Assembly (NCBI GenBank): GCA_019802505.1
Contig: JAFMOC010000021.1
Coordinates: 746,001 to 810,000, forward strand
DNA from: Corydoras sp. C115
Taxonomy: Eukaryota; Chordata; Actinopteri; Siluriformes; Callichthyidae
Direction: 5' to 3'
DNA: 64,000 bases
In this document: positions 11,958 through 24,905 of the stretch, piece by piece
Position numbering within the stretch: position 1 is the first letter of the stretch
Layout of the letters: every line of letters starts with the position of its first letter
Notes under the pieces: generated by a model
Databases searched by the model: none
What the model was told of the DNA's origin: nothing
Seen by the model: only the letters and a program-made list of their open reading frames with translations
Position numbers and translations under genes: made by a program

Positions 11958-13472
11958 GTAAGAACGTTTGACTTGTTTTACTAAAATTATATTATAAAAT
12001 AATTTTCCTCATCTCATTATTTCACACCTAATCGATTTGGGGCATGTGGGGGGGTTCGCTAATCCCAACCAGAGGAGAACATTTCAAGTACCGGGCAGAT
12101 ACACTCAGGACACGGCACCTATCTATTGCTGTGCACACACTCACTTACAAAAACACACATGTGTGAGGTATTTTAGATAAACATAATGCTACCCACTGGC
12201 ACACTGCACCACCTACCTGACCTACATATTGCATTATTTTATGCACTATTTTAAGCAAACGTCACAAAAAAGGTCTGATTACTGTTTTTGTGCTTTGTGG
12301 TTAGTAAGAGGATAGTTTGCTGAATCCCAGTATCTGAACAACAATGAATTAAGGATCAACACTACCATCTAGAGATATCTTGAATAATTGCATTTACTCA
12401 TTGAATTTGAACATTTATCTGGACAGTCCAGCTTTATATGTAAATGATCAATTCATATAGAGGCTATTTAGATCAGCCAGTTCACCTTTAATCCATGTTT
12501 TTGGACTGTGGGACGAAACCGGAGAAAATCCACACGGACACGAAGAGAACATGAAAACTTCACCCAGATGAGGATTTGAACCTGGATACCCAGCACTGAG
12601 GTGGACATGCAAACCATTTTACCACCGCACCGGCCACATTGTTTTTCTGTGGAGTTTAATTGATGGGCCAGTGTAAAATGTGAAATGCTGCTTATCTGCA
12701 CTACTGCACATAAATGAGCTTATTTTTAATTACATTTTTTTCCCCAATCAAATTACTTGATTTTAATTTAAGTTAAATTACTGTTCACATTAGTAATTAG
12801 CTTTGTAATTAGAAAAATAATTAGACAAAGATCTGAAAAAACAAGTTGATTAGCGCCATCACAAAGTAAGACTGATGAAAGCCTTGGGCTGGCCAGTAGT
12901 GACGTATGGATGTGAAGCCTGCACACTAAAGAAAAAGTTTTTAAAGCAAACATTAATTTCTTAATAACAGGATATCGGTTTCTCTAAAAATATAAAAAAT
13001 GCCAGCTAGTGGTCATAACAATTTATAAACAACTGCCGCAACAGTTGTAGTGCTCATCGGACTCACTGTGATTTCATTCATTTATTCATTATCTTCCGAT
13101 TAACCCTCTACTAGGGTCACAGTGAGGTTCCCCATGCCCATCCAGGGGAGAACGTTTTAGACGCTGTGCAGGACAGGGTGACGATCTATCACCGGGGGCT
13201 CACTGCTTATATTAATCTATATTTCCATTTATGGTACATGATTTAAAATAAAGTATTTTAAAACATGCATCGAGATGAATGTGAAGCACTCAGAAGTGTG
13301 CATTATGAACAATGTCCCGGCTGGACAAACCAATCGGATTTAAGGAACGGACCTACCTTTTTTATAAAGCATTATGAATACCGGGTTCATAAAAAGTGCT
13401 ACCAAAACTTCTGTCCTGAAGACTAAGCATGTCATATGTGGTAATCAAAGCAACAGTATGGCTTTGTATAGG

Positions 13473-13506
<34 letters not shown>

Positions 13507-15072
13507 ATTTTGAAGCTAATTTTATTCTCCTTTCCTATTACCGGTAATTAAAAGGGATTTAGGTTCACTGTAACACATTTTTAATTATGCTTTGGCAGGT
13601 AAACATGATGTATGCATTAAAATGCACACATGAATTGCTGACATTCATTTATTCATTATGTTCCACTTAATCCTTTACTAGGGTCGCAGGGGGTTCTCCA
13701 AGCCCATCTATGGGAGAATGTTTCGGGCACTAAGCAAATACACCCAGGACAGGGTGCCAATCTATCGCTGGGCACACACTCATTCACACAGACACACACA
13801 AACATGTTCTATATAGGGCAATTAACCCTAGGGTATATAATTTACATTAAATCCATGTTTTTGGACTGTGGGAGAAAACCAGAGAGCCCGGAAGCCTACA
13901 CGGACATGGAGAGAACATGGAAGCTCCACCCAGATTGGGCTTCAAACCTGGAATCCGAAGCGGCGAGTTGCAAACTCCGAATTGCTGACATGCTTTATTT
14001 GTTACACTGAATGCCATCATCTCGAAAAAGTAACTTTTTATGTGTAGGCTGTGTTTGTATGTAATGTGCTGTAGCGTTTATAAAACTGTCTCTACGTCCT
14101 ACAGGCGTTTCTTTATTAGCATCTCTGCTGTCCCTGTCCTGGGTGCTAGCCTCTTACCATAAGCTGCTGAGAGACTCCAGAGATGACAAGAAAAGCATGA
14201 GCTACCGAGGTGCGCTGATTCACATCTTCTGGAGACTCTTCACCATTTCTTCCCGGGTGCTTTCGTTCGCTCTCTTTGCGTCCATCTTCCACATCTACTT
14301 TGGCATCTTTGTGGTGATGCACTGGTGCGCCATGGCCTTCTGGATCGTGCATGGAGGCACTGATTTCTGCATGTCCAAATGGGAGGAGGTGCTCTTTAAC
14401 ATGGTAGTAGGCATCGTCTACATCTTCTGCTGGTTCAATGTGAAGGAGGGCCGGACTCGCTACCGGATGATGATCTACTACTTTGTGGTGCTGGCTGAGA
14501 ACACGGTGCTTACCTGCCTGTGGTACGCTTACAGAGATCCAGCCACAACAGACTCTTATGCAGTGCCAGTCCTTTGTGGCGTCTACCTAAGTTTTGCCTC
14601 AGGCGTGGTCTTCATGGGCATCTACTATGGAGTTCTTCACCCCATGGGCCCTAGGATAAGGGTGCTAGCCAGCTCCTGCTGTGCCGATCTCCTATGGGGC
14701 CTTCCTTTACCCCCCGAGGCCGAGCCCATGGCACCGAACCCCGGTCCTCGAACCGCCCCGACAACCCCAAGCAGAGCGTCCACACTGCGTTATGGTCAGC
14801 ACGCTGAGACTGAAGCAGACACCTGCTTACCCGTGTTTCAAATGCGTTCCCCTGAACAGGTTACGCCGCTGGGACGTCATCGACCGGAGGGGCCACTCAT
14901 CAAGATTGACATGCCTCGCAAACGCTACCCAGCCTGGGATGCACATTTTGTGGACCGCCGCTTAAGGAGGACCATAAACATCCTGCAGTTCATCAGTCCC
15001 TCGGCTGTAGGGATCAGGTACAGGGATGGGCCGCTCCTCTATGAGCTCCTGCAGTATGAATCCTCTCTGTGA
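11761..15072 (+). CDS. xkr6: XK-related protein 6, C-terminal two coding exons (partial gene)
   Basis: This is the 3' part of an XK-family multipass membrane protein. The coding parts are 11761-11957 and 14105-15072, joining through a split TGC codon; exon 1 is outside the window. The visible part gives about 388 residues and matches remembered XKR6 almost throughout: the YIRTMYLGIQS start, the block [56 protein letters not shown], and the C-terminal RYRDGPLLYELLQYESSL. At least five hydrophobic segments lie in exon 3, followed by a cytoplasmic tail. XKR8, XKR4 and XKR9 are phospholipid scramblases activated by caspase; XKR6 itself has no established scramblase activity, so function is inferred only from family. 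Nearby fam167a supports XKR6 over XKR4 or XKR7. The coding sequence is more GC-rich than its flanks. Confidence 0.93.
12000..12165 (-). repeat. V-SINE fragment
   Basis: Reverse 3' half: CCCAACCAGAGGAGAACATT and GGGCAGATACACTCAGGACA. Confidence 0.6.
12463..12634 (-). repeat. V-SINE fragment
   Basis: Reverse V-domain and head half, with TTTTTGGACTGTGGGACGAA. Confidence 0.65.
13078..13203 (-). repeat. V-SINE fragment
   Basis: Reverse tail and 3' third: CATCCAGGGGAGAACGTTTT. Confidence 0.65.
13641..13982 (-). repeat. V-SINE copy, nearly full
   Basis: Reverse tail through V-domain to the tRNA-like head; diverged. Confidence 0.75.
14105..15072 (+). CDS. xkr6: xkr6 last coding exon
   Basis: The acceptor CTACAG ends at 14104; the TGA stop is at 15070-15072. 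The exon encodes 321 complete residues holding the later membrane segments and the whole cytoplasmic tail. The tail keeps the block DTCLPVFQ, the proline-rich stretch, and PRKRYPAWDAHFVDRRLRRT, all conserved in XKR6. The ATG at 14143 is internal, since the open frame continues upstream to the acceptor. Confidence 0.95.
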
Positions 15073-15713
15073 CCACGGTCTCCCCTTTATTAATTTCTGT
15101 CCTCCATGTTCGTTTCATTTATGCTCTCATTTGTCATTTCCCCTTGTGTTTATTTCGAGATCTCACTGCAGTGTGGTGTTTTTAATGGAATATTTCAAAA
15201 ATCTGCAATGCAAAACTTTCTTTTGGAGCCTTTAAGTGTTTGCTTTTTTTACTAGTCTGTTAAAAATGTTTTATTTTGATAATGGATTTTTTTTTTGCTG
15301 TAATGTTTACAACTAGTCAAAACTTATGCTGGAAAAGTGAAGGTAGATTAACCATACCAGCACTTCTTTCAGTGATTCACGGCCCAAGATCACGCACACA
15401 TGCCTTTATCGTGTCAGTGTTAACGTTTTCCTCAAAATATTATGATTTTGCTTACGTTTCATTGACCCCTGCAGGAAATCACAGATATTGACTGACTGCA
15501 CAGTGGCATTCAAGGACTGACCGCCTTAAAAAGAAGTTTGGATTCAGTGATATTGATCATGAGATACCTCATTGACTCACTATAGCACAGCTTTCATTAA
15601 AAGCTTATATAGTCATTATGCACAGTGTAATGTATAATGTCCATTTTTTTTGTTGTTGTTAAAAAAATCACAGAGTAATTTAAAAAAATCAGCGAGAAGA
15701 TTCTCAATGGTGT

Positions 15714-16185
15714 ATATAATGTACTATATGGACGAAATGAACGGGACACACCTTTTAATGAATAAATTGTTGAATTAAATACAGTCACGCACTTTGGATA
15801 GGTGTGTGCGTGGACTTTGTGGAAACAGTTTGGGTAAGGGCCTTGCATGACTGCGCTCCAGTGCACAAAGCAAAGTCCGTAAAATCATGGCTGAATGAGT
15901 TTGACGTAGAAGAACTTGACTGGACCGCACAGAGCCCTGACCTCATCCCAATCTAATATATTTGGGATGAAATAGAACAGAGATTGTGAACCAGACCATT
16001 TTTGTTTAAAATCAGTGTCTGACCTCACAAATGTTATTCATGGATGAATGGGCTAAAAGTTCTCTCAGATAAAATCCAAAAGCTTTCAGGGACATTATGC
16101 AGCTGTAACAGCTGCACATAGAATTTACGAAAGCTGTAGTGAGTGTCATATATAGGTTTCCTAATCCTTTTGTCCATATAGAATA
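15714..16185 (+). mobile_element. Tc1/mariner-like relic with short inverted termini
   Basis: TATATGGACGAAA at the left and TTTTGTCCATATA at the right are inverted. Inside, a broken frame reads LDWTAQSPDL then IWDEIEQR, the end of a Tc1 DDE domain. It lies about 0.65 kb after the xkr6 stop codon. Confidence 0.65.
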
Positions 16186-16297
16186 TAAAGGGATGTCCCA
16201 TTTCTATTAATGCAGATTACATAGATCATTTTTAATGAATACAAATCAACAAAATTTAAAATTTACTTTACATATAAATAATATTCTGGAAAGGCCC

Positions 16298-16408
16298 AGT
16301 GATAGATCTGCCCGGTGCCCGAAAGGTTCTCCCCTTCATGGGCATGGGGAACCCCCCTCACGACCCTAGTAGAGGATAAAGCAGAAGGTAATCAATGAAT
16401 ATTCTGGA
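16298..16408 (+). repeat. V-SINE 3' fragment
   Basis: Only the 3' third, with GGGCATGGGGAACCC and GTAGAGGATAAAGCAGAAGG. Confidence 0.7.
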
Positions 16409-19003
16409 AAATTGGTAGTTGATTCGACCCGTAATTTAAGATGATGTATATATACCTTAATCTAGGTGTAAATAAAATGTACAGCATTTGCTTTCTGTGA
16501 TTTTGGAACATGCACAAGGCCTTGAATAAATTTTAAAGGTAGCATTTGCACATGAATTTCAGAAAACATCACTACAATTAGTATAAATACTGCTGGATAA
16601 AATCACCTTTTAATCAAGATGGTAAAAGTCAAAATGGCATTTTTACCATTAGACCATTAGCAATAGATCAAAACAATACACTGTGCTAGTCCTGCAGAAT
16701 TGATCGGGACATCCCTTAGTATTTACGTTATGCTCCATTCTATTTTTTCACGAGGGCACGTACCTTTAGACACTGTGCTGTCTGCTTATGTTACAGTTAT
16801 TTTGAACCGGTGATTGGTCAGGCAGCTCTCCTCCATGCTTCTCATCTACCTGCATACATACTGTAAAAAAATCATAAACGAAACCTATGTGATGCAGATG
16901 CTTCTCGATGGTTCGATATTGGGCTGTTGCCTATGTGTTTTTTTTTTTGTTTGTTTGTTTTTTTTTAAAGCTGCTGTACCTTTTTAAGATATTTTTTTTA
17001 TTATTATGTTATAAGCGATACGCTTACGGGCTTAAAACCTATCTTAGCCTGAATATACCTGATTGTTTTTCACAGATGAAGAAAGTATGGCAGCGTTTCG
17101 ATTATCTCGGAGAAGAGGATACTTTTTCACGGCACACAGGGCTCGCTGCCATTTGCAGAACTATATAAAAGCCAAATTACATCCTCTGCTGTAATCTACT
17201 CCGATTCTCTGCTGGATTTGCCATTCAACCCCCCTTTTCAACATCTTGCTCTGGGTGCTCACTTTGAAATAATGTTTTCTGGTACCTTATGAAAATGAGC
17301 TTTTCTTTGCACGGTACTTTATTCCTACGTGAATAATGACCCGGGTAGTTCGATAAACATGTTAGTATTTCATTTCTGTTTTCAGAAGCTTCCCTTCGAA
17401 ATGCATGGACCCTATGGAATTGTTGTTTTGTGTAGGTACAGGTAATGGAAAAGCCAATGTGAACACACTCCGCTGACTTTGGCCACATTGTGCCTGCTCG
17501 GATCCTAGAACACGCCATGCAGGTGCATATAGTAAGGTGAAGGGTCTTGCCAGGGTTGGAAATGAGCTTAAGAAACACCAGATATTCTGGTTAGCATATC
17601 TGAGTGCTATGAAGTTACCATTTTGGATCAAAATGACAGCCATGTGACTGGGTTACAGTAATAAAAGCTTGTGTATGCTGTCTCTCTTAGCACAGCTCCT
17701 TCCCTGGTTGCTGCTAGCCCTTCCCTTACCTCATGTATGGCTCAGGTATATTCTGGTGCAGATACTTTTAAATGTTAGGCATTGCACTTAGTACCTCTGC
17801 ATGTGAAGTAAGTATTAACACCCCATATTTGGTATTATTTACTCTGTCCCGGTATGTTGTTTGCTGGAAAATATCTTATTTTTGTCTTAGTGTTGTTGCT
17901 CATCATTTTTCTTTTACCCATAATATTTTAACCTCCCCATTTCCATGATCTAATACACTGTGATTTGTTTACTACTGTCAACATTTTTTTTTTTTTGTAT
18001 CATGTTATAGCAAGTGATAGTGAGTTTGTTGCATTCATTATGCTAAATCAAATAATATTTTAATAACAGCACCTAAAATGACTTAATACCCAACATTATT
18101 ATTCTTAAAGGCTGTGATGTGTTTAAAAATACCGTATAAAGCTAAAAGGCAGGAACAGCCCACACTGCGTGTGCCAATAAATTTGAAAACACCATCATCG
18201 TATAGCAATACATCCACTTTTCTTTTAGCTGTGGTGCTTTAATATTTCAGGTGCTTAATGCAATCAATGCAGCATTTTCAGCAAACAACAATGCCAGTAT
18301 GTACACTGTTTTTATTTATTTTTTTTTTTTAATATTTCAGTATTACTGTTACAATTGTCACGTACCAGTACAGAACCTGTTTTCATAATGACAAATTTAA
18401 CTGCAAGCAAGTTAAGTATTTACTGAACATTCCAGTGGTGTTAAAAGATAAGTGGTGCAACTGCACTACAAAAGCAGTGCACAACCCTTCATAACTGTTC
18501 TCAAAGTTTTCTTAGTACAGCAACGCTAGATATTTACATGAGTAAAGTTTTATATTTAATAAGATGTAGAATTAAATATAAAGCCAGATGGCCTTTTTGG
18601 AACACTAAGCACTTTTTCAGACTATAAGCACACAGATCACTACACCGTTAATGATTCTGTTAGATCAGTGGCACTCAGATTCATGGTGAGAAGACACATT
18701 TTTAATTTCAGACACTTGTATTTAATAATTATTGAACATGTTTAATTCAAATAGTATGGAAGTTTGTAAACTGATGCCATCGTGTGGCAGATATATGTAA
18801 TTTCCAGCAATTTGCCAAACCTAATGCAGTCTTATGGCAACCTTCAGACACCTTAACTCAAATTACACAGTGTTTATCTTTAACAAGTCAACATCGTTTT
18901 AATATGAAACCCATTTAATGTGAACTTTTGTCTGCACATCTGTAAAATTCAGCATTCTAAACCTTTGCTATGCTATTATTTTTCTACAGGCTGTGTTTAA
19001 TGT

Positions 19004-19150
19004 AGGGCAGCACTACCGGCTTAGTGGTTAGCACAGTCGTCTCAGCACTGGGGATCCTGGTTCGAATCCCAATTTTGAGTTTCCATGCCATCCATGTGTC
19101 CACGTAGGTTTCCTCGGGGTTCTCTGGTTTCCTCCCACAATCCAAAAACG
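19004..19150 (+). repeat. V-SINE 5' half
   Basis: tRNA-like head with GGTTCGAATCCC, then the V-domain. Confidence 0.7.
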
Positions 19151-19759
19151 TGTGTGTGCATGCCCAGGAATGGATTCTGTGTTCTGGGTGTGCCCAGTTT
19201 CTTTTTTGTTTACAAAAGTGTGAAAGTTGTGATGGTTGTGTAAATATTAACTGGACAGAGTATTAAGACATCATATATATTGAGCTTTCCACAAAATTTT
19301 GGCATGCGTTTGCATTCTGGATGCTTGATTATTTTTATGCCTGTGAAACAAGTATTTATCGACTAAGCACTGTGTCCTAATACTTTTGTCCATGTAGTAA
19401 ATTTTCACTTAAATCAAAAGAATGAATTTAATCAAACCTTTTCACAAGACTGTATTTATACCCTTAGTCATATTTCCTGTAATGACTATACAGCAATAAG
19501 AATATTTCAGTTCGTCACGCGTTGCTATGGGTTTTGCACGAGCTAAATTCAACACGCATTGAAAGCTGTGGAATCCTATTATAGGTTTTTAGTGTGACTC
19601 AGCAAGGGTTTGTTTTTTTCTGATAATTATAGTTAGTTATGAACACTGAATTTTATGTAATTCAGCTTAAGTACTAATGTAATTTTGTATTTTGCATTGT
19701 TTTGTTGTTGCAGCAACATATATATAACTAATGCAATGATATTCAACTCATTTTTCACT

Positions 19760-19925
19760 TGATCCTGTACTTGGGACTAGGGTCAGACTAGGGGAGAATG
19801 GTTTGGGCGTCCAGTGGACACACACACACCCAACAGACACAATAGGGGCAATTTAGAGCTACCAATTTGAATACATGTTATTTAGACTGTGGGAGGAAAC
19901 CGGAGAACCCACGGGGACACTTTAG
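19760..19925 (-). repeat. V-SINE fragment
   Basis: Reverse V-domain, GACTGTGGGAGGAAACCGGA; diverged. Confidence 0.6.
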
Positions 19926-22900
19926 CTTTACCTAATTTGCAAAGTATCATTTTTTAAGGTTAAATAAGTTCAATATTGCTGGGTTTGAAGACAAGAAACC
20001 AAGTCAGTGTGACATTATGTTAGATATGTGATTTCTCTTGTATCCATCCTTGTGTCTCAGTACCACTGATTTAAGAATGTAACCTTATAATGACCATGAT
20101 ATGACCTGGAACAAGGAATGAAACCAAACCACACTTGACATCTGGTATTGCTGTAGTGATAACATTGAGAACGTTTAATATCAAGGTGCTAATTCTGAAC
20201 CGCCTTTGTACATAATGGTTCATCAATAAGTAAAAAGAATTTCATGTAAAGCCTTACTGTACAATAACTCATCATACTGTTTATTCAAAACACACTACTG
20301 AACCGATGTGTACATAGTAAAAATGCAGTTGTTTTTTTGTCTGGAAATATTTTTTTTTAATTCATGCTGTGTTTTACTGTATGCATAATTTTTTTTTTTT
20401 GCAAATGAAATTCTTTGGCCACGTTACATTCTTTTTGTTAATGGTCATTGAATAATAGAATGTCATGTATCTTTATTTCTGCATCGGAATTCCATGTCAA
20501 CCAACTGATTGTTATGAATACAAAATTGTTGGCATCTGGCTATTGTGCATGCAATTCTGAACATAGGCAGCATTGCATATTGTCTAATAGATTGTATATG
20601 TTGATAGAGCATCCAAATGGTATGGGACATGGCCAAATTGGTACCACTCTGGCGGAGTGGAGAATGTGTAAATTCTCTCTGGACTAAACCGTTTTTAACC
20701 TACAACAAGGTTTAATAATTTGATATTTATTATCTTAATGCCATCATGTTATGTGCGATATGCATAGTTGGTGGACACCATGTATTTGAGTACAGCACAG
20801 TTTATAGTTGTCAGTGTCTTAAGAGTGCTTTTAATTCCAGATGGAAAAAGGTTCACTTTCCAATGTTTGATTTTTCTGCTTAAGGACATACGCTTTTCTT
20901 GAGGATAATCAGCTGAATGCTGGGATTCCATGATTGAAGTAATATGTAGGTATATAGAATGTTTTAAGAAACTCACCTCTGCAAATTCTAGGCTTAATTC
21001 AGTCTACTGTGCATTTGTAACTTATCTGGAGTTAGTTTTATATTTTTATTAATTTAATGTGTTTTTATTATTTCTTTTTTTAATAGATTGAACTGGACTT
21101 GCATAACATGTAATACCTCTGCAGTTTTCGGTCGACGTGTTCAGTTTGTTAGAGTTAATGATCACCCGTTATTTATAACTACAGGGTTTTAAAAAAACGT
21201 CATGCATTGTTAGTCGGGTAACAGTCAGGCAAATGAATACAGCTATTTGGATTTTTGTAATAAGTGGCTTCTGTTAATGTTCAGTTTTGCACATCATTTA
21301 ATTCATCAATCGAATCAGGTTTTGCAGAATCACAGAAATGTATTCAACGGAAATGTACCGTGTACCTGGTGGCTCACGTTCCCCAACTAAAAGCCAAAGT
21401 TGTTATGACATTACTATGTGCATCGTTTGTATATTGTACTTCTGCATGCCCTTGCATTCGATTTGTCTGTGTTGCATAAGGGGACATCACCTTGTTGGGT
21501 GTAATTGAGTTTTCTATCAAAGCACAAGCACACAGTCTTTGGTATCCAAACAATGCAATATAATCATTTCCTCTATTCTATAAGGAACAGCACATCACTC
21601 TTCTTATTTCCTCTGCATGTGGGTAGTTAATACTGTATAAACTGTATAATGTATAATACACAAATATATATTTGTTTTTCTCCGAAAATACTCGCTATAT
21701 ATTTTGCCAGCAGTAAAACGGTACTTTTAATAATTAACATATTGTACACCAATAGCTTCTATTTATGATATATACTGTGAAGTAAAACACTATTTATGTA
21801 CGGTTTGTCTGATTTTAGGTTAATGGCATCATGGTTTCGATGTCTTTATTCTGTATGATGTGATGTTGAACAGAACTGCCTGAACAGTGGTTAGAGATCC
21901 AGGCTTGTATTCAACTGGGTGGAAACATCAAGGTTGTAACACTCAGTGATCTAACACAACAACAGAACTAACAATAACAGACCAGTTTATTGGTCATTAA
22001 GGGCTGATGAATAGCTAGTCTACATGTTCGAGTATTTTTTTAAAGGCATTCAAAATGTACTATTAAGAAATGTTTGCTCTTGTGGAGCAACACCAAATAT
22101 TAGTGGAAAAACAAGGTGATTGCCCCCTGCGGCACAGAGTCCTGTCTCTTCTCTCTTTTCTCTGATCGTTTGTTTCGTTTCCATGTCACGATTTTGGATT
22201 TCTACCTGTGCCAGATTAGAATCAATGTTGTTGAACTGTGAGTATTTATTTTTACATTTCAATTTAGCCTTGTCGGTTGATTTAGTTTGTCGAGTGAAAT
22301 CTGGTTTAGCTTTTACTAGCATGATGGAGGTTTTGAAAAGTAATGATTGTAATGTCAGAAATGCGGTGGTTTTCTGATCCAGTACATAAACGCAGCTGAA
22401 ATATGATAAATATGAGTGATATTGATGATTTACTGAATGTGGATTGGTTTCCCAAAATATTTTGAAGCATGTATTTGCTTTCAGAATCTTTTAAGGCTAC
22501 ATTCACGTTACAAGTCTCAGTGGTCAATTCCAATTTTCTGCTCTTTTTTTATGTTTTACCAAAGTAATAAGGCAAAATGACGTAAATTTTGATTCAGTCA
22601 CTATAATGCACAACCTCGAGTATCTTGCTGCTTTTATAATACAGTTACAAACACATTACAATAAAAAAAAAAAGCTTTGTTTCTTGAATGCTAAACTGGT
22701 CTTCCGATCTAAGTGTTTTTATTTAAGACACATCTCTGCAAATTTGATGCATATTGGATTATTGATATAAAAGTGACAGATTACCTTTGGCATGTTCACA
22801 CAGCCATTAAGCCATTAAAATCTAATTCAGATCCGTGTCACATTAGGGCAGAAAATCAGATTTGGGTCACTTCATGGTAGTGTGAATGTAACCTTTGTGC

Positions 22901-23896
22901 AAATATTGGCATCATATTGTTGCACAGTATTTCTAGCTCTGAGTTGATGCATACACACCACGGCACCAAGATACTTAAACATATAATTTTTTATAATTAT
23001 TTCATAAATAAATTTCTGGACATTTCATGTCAGCATTCATTAAGTATTAAGTAAATTACGCTATGTATTCTTTCTATAATAAATTAAAACAAATTGCTAT
23101 GAGAGTGATTCAGCGTATAACTTTATTGGCTTAATCAGATTTTGATTAGTAAACTTATGACTATTTGGTGCTGTTATCTTTTTTAATAGATGAATCACTT
23201 TGTTAATTCCAAGAACAAGAATAAAAATAAAACTTGTAGATAAACTAAAATCAAAAACCTTTGTTTATTTTCAACAATTCTGTGAGGCAGACTTAGCTTA
23301 TCTACAAAAAAAACCTCTTGTAATAAGTTTTTCATTGAGGTTTCATTTCTCATAAAAGGCAATTCCATCAAATTACTAACAACGTTAAAGCAAACTTTAT
23401 AAATAAATAAGTAAACGATATATAACCGCGCATGAATTAGTAACTGCTATTTTTCTTGAGATGTCTTTACAAGTACATTTCTTAATCTACTGACCACATT
23501 TAATAAATGATGACATGAGATGTATGGTTTAAAGTTTAATGTCTATACCCATGGTGAATGAAGCTGTAAATAATATATTATAACAAGTATTAGGTTCACT
23601 TTTAACTGGTTAAAATGATTTTTGTTGTTGTTCACAACACATGGTCAAACGTTTGTGGAAACTTTACACATAAAACCTAGACATTAATGCAGAATTGACA
23701 CCATTGGTTTTATGCTCCTGAGATTAGAGTTAATAAAATGACTAATACCTGTTGGCTAACAAGAGGCTTTGTGTGGTCAGGCACTGATGTTGGGAAAATT
23801 CAAGGCATCATGTAGTCACTAATCTAGTTAATGCTGTAGATTTGGTAGTGTTCTACCAAAGTAGTATATGGTAGTGTATACTAGTTTACCTTAAAA

Positions 23897-23898
<2 letters not shown>

Positions 23899-23944
<46 letters not shown>
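23899..23944. repeat. poly-T run
   Basis: About 46 consecutive T. Confidence 0.97.
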
Positions 23945-23948
<4 letters not shown>

Positions 23949-24529
23949 CATGTATGCACTTTTTTTTTTGCTTACTCTAAACTACTCTAAAAAAGATAGA
24001 ACTTTTGATAGTTTTCTGCACGTGTGTGTGTGTGTATACTGTAAGCTGGTCCCCACAATGTCATATCATTAGCTAGAAAATCACTACAAATGAATGGAAG
24101 TCTATGTAAAGTACCCGCAATACAGAAAAATATTTTGTGTGTGTGTCCTGTGATGAAAGTTCTATATTTAGATACTGACATTGCATGCTTGAATGTTTTA
24201 GCTGTTTGAACTTCACAAACACATTTTAACACGAAAGTGTTAAAAAGTCAGGAACCTGAGAAAAGGCCTTATTACGATGAAGCAGAAAGACAATGAGCAG
24301 CAGTATTTACCTTATTTTGACTAATTTTCTTAAGGATTCATGGGGTGTCTCTATACAGTTAATCATTTTCCAGATCAAAAGCTTTACGCCATATGTTATT
24401 TAAAGTGATTTTGCCTGACAGATTAATTTTGAAGATACATTATATATTAACAAATCTTTGTTTTATTTAATCCCATTGTGACAGGTGTATAAACTTTGTC
24501 ATGCATTTTTGACAACAGTATGCATCAAA

Positions 24530-24905
24530 ATTTGTGGGAACAGTTTAGTCAAGGCCTTTTTTAATTTTCCTGCATATGAATATCCCTATGCACAAATCAA
24601 GTTCTGTAAGGTGAGTTTGGTGTGGAATAACAACTTTTTTTTGAGGTGATATTAATTAAATTCCTTTGGGGGGAACTACAATGGAAATGATACTCTAGGT
24701 TCTCCTGACCAACATCAGTGTCTGACATTAAAAATGCCTTTCTGGATTTCCACAGACATTCTCCAAATTCTTGTTGAAGGCCTTTTTGTTGAAGAGTGAA
24801 AGATGTTTCAGTTGCAAAGAGGGAATCAGCATAGAAAATGTTGCCATAACGGCCATAATGTAGGTGTAATGTGTAGGTGTTCCAATACTTATTTAGTTCC
24901 TATAG
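24530..24905 (+). mobile_element. decayed Tc1/mariner-like relic
   Basis: GTGGGAACAGTTT and AAGGCC at the left, CAATACTT near the right end, and interior text similar to the 15.7-kb relic. Heavily decayed. Confidence 0.45.

Larger units (their letters stand above)
11958..14104 (+). other. xkr6: xkr6 intron 2
   Basis: A 2147-bp GT-AG intron. It holds three or four degraded V-SINE fragments in minus orientation (12.0, 12.46, 13.08 and 13.64 kb) and a CA run at 13479-13504. No exon-like ORF is seen. Confidence 0.85.
15073..17700 (+). other. xkr6: xkr6 3' UTR and flank, extent uncertain
   Basis: This follows the xkr6 stop directly. A Tc1-like relic (15.71-16.19 kb) and a SINE 3' fragment (16.3 kb) sit inside. 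AATAAA at 17660-17665 followed by a GT/T-rich stretch is a reasonable polyadenylation site, but other AATAAA copies occur near 16470, 16527 and 18176, so the real end cannot be fixed here. Confidence 0.4.

Noticed and set aside
14146..14352. minus-strand open frame inside xkr6 exon 3
   Set aside because: Antisense shadow of a conserved coding exon.
14681..14965. 94-residue open frame overlapping xkr6
   Set aside because: Shadow of the GC-richer xkr6 last exon in another frame.
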